A DNA stretch of 64,000 bases from NCBI GenBank assembly GCA_029641185.1, contig JAPWGK010000015.1, forward strand, positions 682,001 to 746,000. Reading direction: 5' to 3'. The notes below the pieces were generated by a model. The model was not told the origin of the DNA. It saw only the letters and a program-made list of their open reading frames with translations, and did no database searches. Position numbers and translations under genes: made by a program. This DNA is from Pseudofabraea citricarpa (taxonomy: Eukaryota > Ascomycota > Leotiomycetes > Helotiales > Dermateaceae). The first letter of the stretch is position 1; each line of letters begins with the position of its first letter. This document shows, one piece after another, positions 35,568 to 45,574 of the stretch.

Positions 35568-36756
35568 AGGAGCATGGATGAGCAAACAGTTGAGAGCCTA
35601 TTTGAGCCAGGTACTTTAAACATACTTTTATCGAACTGCCCTATAAATGTGCTATACAAGTGATCGACGGGCATGTGAAAAAATTGGGAAAGGATGATCC
35701 CATGAATGAACTCCCCGCATGGAATTTCTAATGAAATGCCATGTTGCAGTCCAATTGCCATTTCCCACTTCCGCGGACAGCGCGAAGACTAATGGCTTGT
35801 TTGTTCAGATGACGTTAAAGAATAGTGTTGTGTCACGTCGGAAAAGGCTGTAATGTTATGCCAGCTGCTGTTGGCGTGATTATTTATCCGGTGTGGCTGA
35901 GGTGTGGTGTTGATCACATAAGCCTCATGATGCTCGTCGCAATGCGGGATGCAGAATCCGGAATCTGGAATCCGTGCCATGTGAGGTGTCAGAGTTGGCG
36001 GATGCAACGCAAAGTCCAGACTGCGTCCTATCTGCTTATCTAGCCGTCCAGCGACGGCTTTTGGGGGGTTAAACATTCAACAGTACCGCCATGAATGATG
36101 AATCCCCAGAAGTGCAAGGTTCAGCTGCATACCGCACGCTGCATGCTGCGGGTAAGACGTGGCCGTGCCGCAGCTAATATCAGTGGCTCCAGCCCTGTTA
36201 GTAACTTGATGATATCATATTGACTCGTAAGCCCTGCTTGTACGACACCAGCTGTCTTGACGTCCGCTTCCGTAGGTGTTGGTGCAGGAGTGTAGAAGTG
36301 CAGGCTTGGCAAACCTCTTCAAACCTATTCGTTCTGAGCCTATCTGGTGACTGTGGCGTCAGTATTGCTTCAGGCGGAACAGGCTTTTGGCTTGTTGCCA
36401 AATGGTAAGATGTTAATAAGTTCCTTTGCTATAGAATCCACAAATATGTCACCCACAAGTCAAGTGTTCCTCTGCCATATATCATTCCATTTGACGGAAG
36501 GCTGCCGTGATGGGTCATTTTAACAACCCAATCAAGGATCGGGGAGCAGTGGAAGTGCCTTTGAACACCGGCCTCCCCGTCTGAGAATGCTCTGGGTGAC
36601 GAGTTAGCTTGGTGACACGGGAGCTACTTTGAATTGAAAATGCATTGCATGATACTAGCACAACAGCGCGGGTACTTACTCCGTACAATCACGTATACAA
36701 TAGTAGAAGTCTCAGTACAACATCACATAAAGGTGTCATATACTTGATGGTAGTCC
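35568..36756. other. Convergent intergenic region, about 1.2 kb
   Basis: Between the 3' ends of the rhodopsin-domain gene and the GNAT gene. No gene was supported; open frames of 60-95 codons overlap on both strands. Confidence 0.5.
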
Positions 36757-38538
36757 CTAAGTATCTTTCCAGACGTCTTTGTATTGTGCCCACTCTGTAA
36801 AACCTGCAATTGAGAAAATGTCAGGAAGGTTGTCCGTGTTGACAAGAGATAGTATAGCAAACCTAGCCTTTTCAGCTCATGCACTCCGCTTGACACACCA
36901 TCTAGAAAAACTTTTTGCATGCCTTGACTCGCCAGCTTCCTCGTGCAGGCGTCGAGGAGTCCAAGTGTGATTGTACCAAAACCATCTTGGCTGGCTTCTG
37001 CTCACTCAATCAGTGATCAAGGAGGTAATCATAGGCAGATTGACTTACCAGGGCTACAAATGCATGTTATTCCCCCAACATCACTGCCGATTCGACCAGC
37101 CCACGGCAGGTTCATAGAAACCAGGCTGCCACAATCAGGAGTATAAGTAAGAGCTGCCGCGACGATTTCTTCTCCATCGATACCTATAACCACGTCTTTG
37201 ATGCTGAGACCATTCATAAGAGCCGAGTATTGATCGTACCAGCCTAGCTTGATATCGTTGCCCGACGCCTCTTCAACCATATTCAGTACATTAGCCATGT
37301 CACTCTCTGTACAGCTGCGAAATTGCAACAATGGCTTAGCTGCTGAATCGAACGGTATAGTCGGAGCTTCTGAGAATGCCCAGATAAGATCGTAAACAAT
37401 CTGGCCTTGGCCAGGACGATACCTATCCATTTGCCATCCTCTCCGACGAAACCAGTTTACATCCACATCCATGCCTAGAGGCGGTCCGTAAAGTATGCGA
37501 GGAAATGTGCTGCCTAATTGCACTCGCATGACACCGCGGGTACTCCTCAACCGATCCAAAGCATAACTATGGAGACTCAGTCCAACACCTTGATTGTGGT
37601 GAGAAGATCGTACCAGGAGAATAGCCAACGAGGCGATCAGCTTCTCTCCTTCTTGGTCAACATATGAAAGGTATGTGGCGCAGAACCCTATTAATCCGTC
37701 GCCATGTGGATCTCGCACAACATAGTGTTTAGCATATCCTGGCCGATTGAGGAGAGATGCAAGAGTTTTGGTATCAAGGGAGAATGATCCGCTAATCCCA
37801 CTGATATTCAAAGTCCACAAGTCCCATACGCCTGATATGTCTCTCTCCGAATTCCATTCTGTAACTGGCCAAAGCCTCGGGCGTGGACCTCGGCGGATCA
37901 TTGAAGGTTGGCCACCGTGCGGCTCCAGTTCATTATCTGTGTTTCTCATGCCTTCATTGAAAATCAAGGCCGCTGTAGCTTCCAAGGACTGGGGCGAGTA
38001 TCCAGCAGTGAGGATCACTGTGGGTATGGGAGACGCTATGATTGTCTTCTGAAGGCTGCATACCACAACGATGCAGGGCTTGTTGTCACTCACGGCAAGG
38101 GCGACGTCGGCAAGGTCAAGCTGGAGTGGGTGATCAGGGCGGTTTGCGAGACATAGAACAATCACCGTAGCTCGTCTGATGAAACCAAGATGAGTAGAGG
38201 TAATTCCATTTCTTTGGGTATATGGTATATGCCTGACTTTATCATGCCTTGAAGCGATTGCACGACCAAATATCTCAAAGGGGTCTTTGACGTCCGTTGG
38301 ATCCTGAGAGATAGGAAGAACAACGGGTGTCAGGAGAACCAAAACATCGTCTTCGTGAAGAGTCTCGAATTGTGACAACCAATTTGGAGTATCAGAAAGA
38401 AGAGTCGTTAAGCTGCCATCCTCCAAGGTAGGCAGCATGGATGGCGTTAGTGAAGAGCCCGAATCAACGTCCCTATTGCTGAACGGGTAAGTAATAAGAC
38501 GCTGTTACTATGCTGAAGACTTACATGTCGTCCGCCAT
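36757..38538 (-). CDS. Tandem GNAT N-acetyltransferase, resembling the C-terminal half of GH3-GNAT fusion proteins
   Basis: Four exons on the minus strand (38538-38525, 38478-37049, 36997-36863, 36803-36757) give 541 residues. Residues ~40-180 resemble the GH3 C-terminal domain (DVLVLLTPVVLP, ADVALAVSDNKPCIVVV, PTVILTAGYSPQSLEA). A GNAT domain follows with its acetyl-CoA loop NQGVG at 300-304, and a second GNAT-like domain ends in MQKVFLDGVSSGVHELKRLG and FTEWAQYKDVW. The two small 3' exons restore that conserved end, so a stop at 37029 inside intron 3 is not the true end. Exon 1 is only 14 bases (MADD plus two bases). Related fungal proteins begin with a GH3 beta-N-acetylglucosaminidase-like barrel, which I cannot find upstream. 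Acetyl-CoA-dependent transfer to an amino sugar is plausible but unproven. Confidence 0.75.
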
Positions 38539-40672
38539 CTCCTGCTGGCCTTCATTAAACCTCAGCGACTCCAGCCCGTAAGACTTATCAAGAGTCGTCT
38601 TCTCATCACATTAATCACAAATAATGTAGCTAGTGGTAGCAATGACTTACGACTGTGGCGGCGAGGAAGACTCACTCGCGCTTGTATTCTTTGATAGCTG
38701 GAAACCCAACTTAGGCCGTAACAGATGATAGTATGTGGCCCGTGAAGCTTTATGGCAATCTCTCGCTGGCACTTTGCCACCCTGTACAGCATATCGGTAG
38801 GATAATACAGTAGTTCAAGCCCAGAAGAGACGTGATGCAGCCAATGCAGGCGAGTCTTGCCCTAGTACCGGAAGGTGGGGTGTGCCCATCCATCCAAAGC
38901 CTTGCGGATTGATTTGTCTTAAGTTACCTCGTACTCCAGCGCCGGCGGAAGCTGCCACGCCAGGGTATAGACGTTCGTGGTGTACTGTACTGATGCAGGC
39001 ACCAAGGATAGCACACCAGGTGATCAGAATCCGACGCTGACGCCGACAGATCAAGATTCCGAGCAGGGAGAACATCATGAGCTCCAGTAATGGCGGCGGC
39101 CCTGCTCACTAATCTGGCGAGCAGTGATGGCAGACAGTTGTTGCGAGCTGCAAGTCGTCATACGGCGAGGACCCTGAAATTTGGGACAGCGCCTAGACGA
39201 TACAACCGAGAACCCTCACCAAACAACCACCTACGCGCGGTACATGGATCAATTGCACAACAAGCTGCAAGCTGCAAGCTGCAAGACTGCTGCAAACTTT
39301 AAATCTCAAAGTGCTGGAATGACAAGCGGCAATCCAGATCGCCCTCGCTCGCCCCATGCCGTACGGGAGGGCCACGATGCTGAGCAGAGCAGGCAAGGAA
39401 CTGGTCTCGGTGGCAGACTGGTACGGTTGCATAAAAGAGTCGTGTTCCGCAGTGTAGTTTGTGGCGGGCAACAGCGGGAGTAAGCCTGAATGTGGAAACA
39501 AAAACCTTATTTCACTCCACTTGCGGCAGCGATGCACCAACAACCAACAATACCTGGCGTTGTACTGTAACTTGCAAGGAGCCCACGCTCGCCCTGGCCA
39601 TCCTTGCAGGAAGGAAAAGAAACGACCCCAAACCCAGATATCTTCCCCAGCCGGGCTCGGTTGCATCTTGGTAAATGAATAGGTACCTAGGGAGTCGACA
39701 GCTGCAACAGTGAAACTGCAGCCCAAGAGGAGAAATGAGTGAAGGAGACCTGAAAGCACGGCTGTAGGAGAGAGAGATACCTAGGCTGGGCAACGCAACG
39801 TACTGTGCGCGCGGTGACAGCGATCATCTCCATGTCCAAGTTGCTCCTATAGCATAGCAGAGAACTCGGAAGGTCAGGCACCAAGACGTTCCTCGCTCTG
39901 CAGCGTAAGGTGATCATCGAGAGCAGCTCGATTGATAGGCACTTGCAGCCAGCTGTATGACCAGATCTCTGGGGATTGTTGCAAGCAGCCACCGCAGGCG
40001 CAGGGCACTCCAGCAGACGGCATGAGCTCCGGCTCCCACGGTGAGCATGTAGTGATACTTCGGACGATCTCGAACCTCTGTGTCTGTCCATCGTCGATGT
40101 TGCTTCGTAGGAAGCCGGCACTCGGCTCGTATTCCCATCGGGATTGTGAGTGTGTCTATGACAGCATAACGGTGGAAACCGACTCCACGCCCGGATCATG
40201 ATGCCTTGGTTGTGCAACCGTCGTTTGCATTCGTTGTTACGCACCGCCCAACGACCAGGCCTGGGTACATACATGTACATGCAGTGTCTGGCGTCGAGTA
40301 AATGGCCGGGTCGACATAACATGACTGCCAGCCAGGAAGGCATTGGAGCGCGAATACCTTTCCCATACCTACCCTGGGTTGGGGAGGGGTATTCCAGATG
40401 CCCTGTCTCGTGGAACCACACTTTCTGGAAAGTGATAAGGTCCTAATGCCTTGCGTGTGCATGCATCTGATTGCTCTGTCATGAAAAGGTCTTTTCAGTG
40501 TTGTTGTGGTGGTGGTGGATGCGAAATAAAAACTTAGAAATTGATAGTTGGGCGATGCGCGGATTCAGGATGCGAGGGCGCATCGTTTTCCTTTGTCAAG
40601 GAATCCATGAATCCTTGAATCCGCCTGCTCGCTATCTCCTTCCATGAACAGTACAACACCAGCTGCCCAAGC
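38539..40672. other. Intergenic region, about 2.1 kb, no GH3 barrel found
   Basis: I looked here for the missing GH3 catalytic domain of the GNAT gene and saw no KH-F-GHG-type motif or other GH3 signature on the minus strand. Open frames up to 244 codons (39687-40421 minus) lack recognisable domains and overlap frames on the opposite strand. Short AAGCTGC tandem units occur at about 39261-39285. Confidence 0.5.
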
Positions 40673-43129
40673 ATGAGTTCCTCTGAAGCCAGCCACCACC
40701 AACTGGACGATCTCCTTGTGGATCTTGAACAAGGTACATAACGACGCGTCCAGCTCTGTCAGGCCTCCCCAGGGAACACGCGACTAACTGCATCGCAGCG
40801 TCCAAAACACCCGCAAAGCAACGCGCCGTGAAAATATCGAAGCTCATCGACCGGTTGACCTCGAAGGCGTACGAAGAAGGGCTCTCTGATGCTGCACTGT
40901 CGAGAATTGTTGATGTGCTCACCTTGCCCAATGAGCTTGATCAAGCTAGTCTGGGGAGCCTCATCAGGAATTTATATCCCGCGACCAGAATCCCAGATGC
41001 CATCGTCGTCAACATCGTGGGCATTCTCGGCCATGGCAAGGGAAAGCCGTCATTCGCCGTTCAGGGTCTCTTGTTGAAATGGCTTATCATGGTCTATGAC
41101 GTTCTTGAAAACCCAAGTATACTCTCAAAACTATACGCGGTTCTCTTCAACTTGCTGGACACCATTTCGATAAGGTAGACAAACAATGCCCTCATTAGCC
41201 TAGGAAGACGATGACCTAACATTTGTAGACCTCAACTGTGTCACGTGCTGTCAGTCATTACTCGGCGTAAACATGTACGAATGTACAGAATACAGATGCT
41301 GTAAGAGCTTTTTGGTTGGTATTCTCGCTGTACAACTTCTGACGAACTCTCCAGGATGGAGTTAACGAGGCAGGCTGGCAAGGAGCCACCCCTGGTAGGA
41401 TTGATGAGGGTTTACAAAGACTATTATCCAGACATCATTGTGGGCGATATTACCATAGGAAGAGCATCAGTTTTTACAGTGAGTTCCTCAAAACAGTACA
41501 TTGGTGGAAATGCAACTTAATGAATCTAGCACCCGGACAAGGAATGGCGTCAGCGACTCATTGAAATCCAAGAGACGCATCGGCAAAAAACACGCAGTCT
41601 TGAACTAGAGCAGCAAAGTTTTAGAGTTACTAGAAGGGGGCTGATTGAGAAGAAGCGGAATGCAGCTTCAGTCATTCCAGAAGTTCGAACCTCACGCGCA
41701 CAAGAGGTCAGTGATATGTTATCAGTCATTACTAAACTCTAACGATTTCTAGTCATCTACAACTTTGGAAGAGATTGCAAATGTGGACGACTTTGTTCGA
41801 AAGCTAGAGAAGATCGAGTTACCAAATCAGATGGTGGCCGTAATGGGCGATCCTTTGCTTCAGAAACTCCTACAACTGAGGTCGTCTGATGCCACTGTGC
41901 GTCGAGTGGACAACTGGTTGATGGCTTTTTTCGAGGATCAATTACAGTCTCCTGACCAGTCAGGGAAGGACATCCTAGCTATGCTCTCAGCTATTCGGGA
42001 CTATACACGCTATACGAAGGTATACTTCAAAGCGCTCTTGGATTTCGTTAGCTAACAGCATCTAGGTGCTACCTTCAGCGTGTTTCATGTATCTTAGAGC
42101 AATGCTCGCTAGCTGGAACGGTGTTACAGGCCGCAACCTAATACTGGATCTTTTAGCCTATACGCCTATAAGCTCTTTTACAGGTATGGTTAATCTTTAA
42201 CGTCAACCCAGGTGTTAATTATTACAGAACTTCAAACAACCATCTTTCAGGCGCTTGAAGATGCACTTCTTGATGGCACGGTCGAATCACAAATTGCCCT
42301 TCTAACTTTTTACACTGATTTACTTAAACAATGGACTACATCACTCTTAATGATCTCTGATCATACAGATGAGCATGCCGAGGCTGTCAGATCACTCATC
42401 AATCACGCAAGTCAATTGTCGCTCGTCATTCTCCAGGTATCTTCTTCTATACCTGCATACTCCAAAATCCTCGACTTCTACGAGACGGCCGCCTTCTTAG
42501 GGTCCCAGCCATCGCTCGCGTCACTAAGATGTATTGTCATACCCCCATCAGCTCTCATCTACACCCTCAACTTCACGCAATCTATAAACATCCTCGGCAG
42601 GCTTTGTGATGTGCTCGCCGTATACAAGCAAGCTTTGGAAGCTGCCATGACATCAGCAGTCACGACAAAGGCACCTTCTTATGACAAAGCCTCGGTGAAC
42701 CGCTTCAACGGCTTCATTATGGATATTTGCAACTGCCTGTGGCGTAGCCGAGCCTTCAATACGTCCGACCCGAATGCGCATGGCTGCCTGATTCCACCAG
42801 AGGCTCTTCCGGGCCTTACGGCTTATGTTGCTGGTCTCAATACACAACTTCAACTTCCCTCCCTTTTCAATCTCTCGTGTGCTCCTTCCTTGGCTCTACT
42901 ATCTATCTCGTACGTCCGCGAGGAGGAGGACAAGAAAGACGACGAGATTGAGATGAGACATGCTGGGCCTGCAACCCAAAAGTCGCTGGCGAATCTGGCC
43001 AGGAATGGAGGTATAACGCTGCCGTGGGCTGACTACAGATTGGGCGTTTTGCAGTATTTGGAGAAGAAAGGTGTTAGTGGAATTGGGGCGCTGATGTCCA
43101 ACACCATGAAGCACCTGATGAAAAAGTAA
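40673..43129 (+). CDS. MIS6: Inner kinetochore protein CENP-I / Mis6
   Basis: Eight exons (40673-40733, 40799-41174, 41229-41300, 41355-41478, 41530-41706, 41753-42019, 42066-42183, 42228-43129) give 698 residues with all phases closing. Mis6/CENP-I is part of the constitutive centromere-associated network (CCAN) and helps load CENP-A at centromeres. The helical-repeat body includes the family signature VITRRKHVRMYRIQMLMELT (about residues 155-174) and then YKDYYPDIIVG. The middle holds a basic helix (RLIEIQETHRQKTRSLELEQ) and the C-terminal half is a long Leu-rich helical array. No catalytic site is expected. It is the most intron-rich gene in the window, which is unusual beside the 1-3 exon genes around it. 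Confidence 0.88.
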
Positions 43130-43480
43130 TGAGGGAGCCCAAGTGAAGAATCTAGGGCCGTTAGCTGAAGTAAAATCGATAGATTTCGAGCACCTATGTA
43201 GATACCATTTCAGCAAAGTCTCAGTTCCTCGCACAGCAATATGGTCTTGTGGTTTTTTAGCATTCCGTTGTCATTTCAGCAGCTGGTGACCATTTGACCT
43301 TTGCCTCTCTAAAGTTTCCTCTTATTAGTAATTACCCGTTCCATTCTAAGATGCTACAAATCCATGATTATCTCCCACCCCAGTGGTAGTAATGAACGCC
43401 CATGACACCTCAAGACCCAATAAGCCAAATCTCACTCATTCTTCTACACCATGTATATCGTGACATGTTCCATGGACCCC
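43130..43480. other. Short convergent intergenic region
   Basis: About 350 bases between the 3' ends of the Mis6 and ssSPT genes. It is presumed to hold both polyadenylation regions. No further feature is seen. Confidence 0.6.
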
Positions 43481-43984
43481 TCAAAGCTCTTTCGTAGCGC
43501 CTAGCATAGTCGATTCAACGCCCTGCACGATAGTCTCCCTGACCTTCTCCACGAGCACCGTACCAGTCGCGCTCGCGCTCTCAATCACCGACTTGACTCC
43601 GCTCTCCACGAGTGCCTCCTCGTCGCCATGATAGTAGAACCACGCACGATTGGTCAAGAAGGCAATATGCTGCGGTAGGTAGAGAGTCATGGCGATAATG
43701 ATCATGCTGAAGAATAAGAAGAGGAAAGAATCTAGCGCAGGAATCGAGGAATCAGCAAAACGGTGGTTGAGGGATAGGGGGAGGTTGCTCCGGGAAGCAT
43801 GGGATTTCGAGGGGCACACTCACTGAAGATGAATTTCTCGGTCGGCGTCAACATGTATAAGGAGAAAGTCACCTACGAGCTGGTATTAGTCTCTAGTCTT
43901 TGGGGAACTCCCGGTGCTGCCGCTTACTTCATATTGGTATCTCTTTCTCTTGAGCCAGCGGAACGTAGATTCTAGCATAGACAT
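43481..43984 (-). CDS. Small subunit of serine palmitoyltransferase (ssSPT-like)
   Basis: Three exons on the minus strand (43984-43928, 43872-43824, 43731-43481) give 118 residues. The first 70 residues match the small activating subunit of serine palmitoyltransferase, the ER enzyme that starts sphingolipid synthesis: a basic N-terminus (FRWLKRKRYQYE), then LYMLTPTEKFIFN, one membrane helix (SFLFLFFSMIIIAMTLYL) and PQHI. Human ssSPT has the same order (YQY, LYMLEP.E...FN, membrane helix, PQHI). Unlike the ~70-80-residue human and yeast subunits, this one has a ~50-residue C-terminal tail predicted to be an amphipathic helix (VESGVKSVIESASATGTVLV...). It is divergent from RRP36 with 352 bases between their ATGs. 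Confidence 0.9.
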
Positions 43985-44336
43985 GTTCAATGGTTTACGT
44001 TCTGGAATCGCAAGAAGCTCTAGTAGCAGGAAGGAAATGCCGAGTTGTTCTGGCTGGTGAAGATGGTTGATTGGCTTGGTAATGACCGTAAGATACTCAG
44101 AGAATGGGCAGACCAGTCAGTCGTTTTGAATAGCGAAATGACGAGGCTCGCGAAAACAATTTGGCTCCCCGTCGCGACCCGTAACCGCGTCGGGGAGTCG
44201 GTGCCGCTGACTAATCCAAGCACCCCAAAAGATCTGCTACCCCACATTATTTTTTGCATGGCGACGACTTATCGAAAGCGCTTGCTGCAGATTGTTCCGT
44301 TTCATTTTCCCTCACACCATACATAACTCAGCAAAG
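43985..44336. promoter_or_regulatory. Divergent promoter between ssSPT and RRP36
   Basis: The 352 bases between the two start codons must hold both promoters. A small inverted element (GTCGCGACCC...GTCGGGGAGTC) lies at about 44170-44200. No TATA box is obvious. Shared regulation is inference. Confidence 0.5.
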
Positions 44337-45303
44337 ATGTCTTCAATGAAACGCAAAGCATTGGATGGAGGGCTGCAGAGAAGAGTGAGAGCTCGCAGAG
44401 ATGCGAGTGAGGAGCTTGAAGAAACTGTAGATTCTGCGTCGTCGTCGTCTTCGGCAGAGAACGACGATTCCGAGTCGGGCGGAGAGTCTGAGAAATCAGA
44501 AGAGCAGGACGAGGATGATGAGGTATATATACTAGCCTTAGAGAAGCTTACAATTGCTAACTGAGTTCTAGTCCTCGTCGTCAGAATCCGAAGACGAAGG
44601 GCCAAATGGCATTGCATCCGTATCTTTCGGCGCACTGGCCAAAGCACAAGCAAGTCTAAACAGTCAAGGAACGAAGAGCACGAAAAAATCCAAGAAAGAA
44701 GGCAATGACGATACATGGGAGAACAACGAAGCGGTGGAGCGCAAAGCAGGACGGAAAGATCATCGAGACTTCAATCGGTCCAGCAAGCACGCGCCCACAG
44801 AAATATCCAGCAAGAAAGCCGTGTCACGAAGGCGCGAGGTCATACCGGTCAAGAAACGCGAGTACCGAGATCCGAGATTTGAGCCGCTGGCAGGGACGTT
44901 AGATGAAGCCAAAGTGAAGGCAGCTTATTCGTTCCTGGACGATTATCGAGACGACGAGATCAAGGAATTGAAGGACGCTATCAAGACCACCAAGGATGAA
45001 GATGCAAAAGAAAAGCTGAAGAAGAGCTTGCTATCAATGGAATCCAAAAAGAAAGCACAGAAGAGGAGAGATAAGGAGCAGGAGATTCTCGACAAGCATA
45101 GGAAAGAAGAGAAGGAGCTTGTCAAACAGGGGAAGAAACCTTTCTACCTTAAGAAAGCCGAGCAGAAGAAGAGAGTCTTATTGGATCAATTTGGGGAGCT
45201 CAAAGGCAAGCAATTGGACCATGTCATCGAACGCAGGAGGAAGAAGGTCGAAGGAAAGGAGAAGAAAAGGATGCCTATGGCAAGAAGAGTCGTCGAATCA
45301 TAG
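44337..45303 (+). CDS. RRP36: rRNA biogenesis protein RRP36
   Basis: Two exons (44337-44522, 44572-45303) give 305 residues. RRP36 is a nucleolar component of the 90S pre-ribosome needed for early 18S rRNA cleavages. The N-terminal third is acidic and Ser-rich. The conserved domain starts at REVIPVKKREYRDPRFEPLAG (about residues 150-170) and continues through AAYSFLDDYRDDEIKELK and a highly charged coiled coil to KPFYLKKAEQKK, with a basic end (IERRRKKVEGKEKKRMP). The 49-base intron is in phase 0. Length and layout fit fungal RRP36. Confidence 0.92.
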
Positions 45304-45574
45304 TTGTCTGCTGTGGGCAGCAAATATCAAGATACCCATCAACGTACAAGAGCTCTGTTTTCAAAGTTCTGAGTCATTCGCTGTGATCACTTGTGGAATC
45401 AAGTTTTATTCTTATTTTTGATCTCTGCCAATCGAAGGTTGACCAGTTTCCGAACAACATAGAACCACCCAAGCGTTAGAGAGAAGCTACGAAATCATTG
45501 TATCATGGTTTTTTATCATTATAAAGCTGAGTATTTTTGGTAATCTTCTAATCATACACGCGGACAGGCCAGTT

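Noticed and set aside
39687..40421. A 244-codon minus-strand frame that could have been the missing GH3 domain of the GNAT gene
   Set aside because: No GH3 motifs; composition is Arg/Cys/Ser-rich and consistent with chance.
44160..44205. GC-rich hairpin-like stretch considered as a tRNA or terminator
   Set aside because: Arms do not form a cloverleaf and the B-box motif is absent; simply promoter DNA between ssSPT and RRP36.
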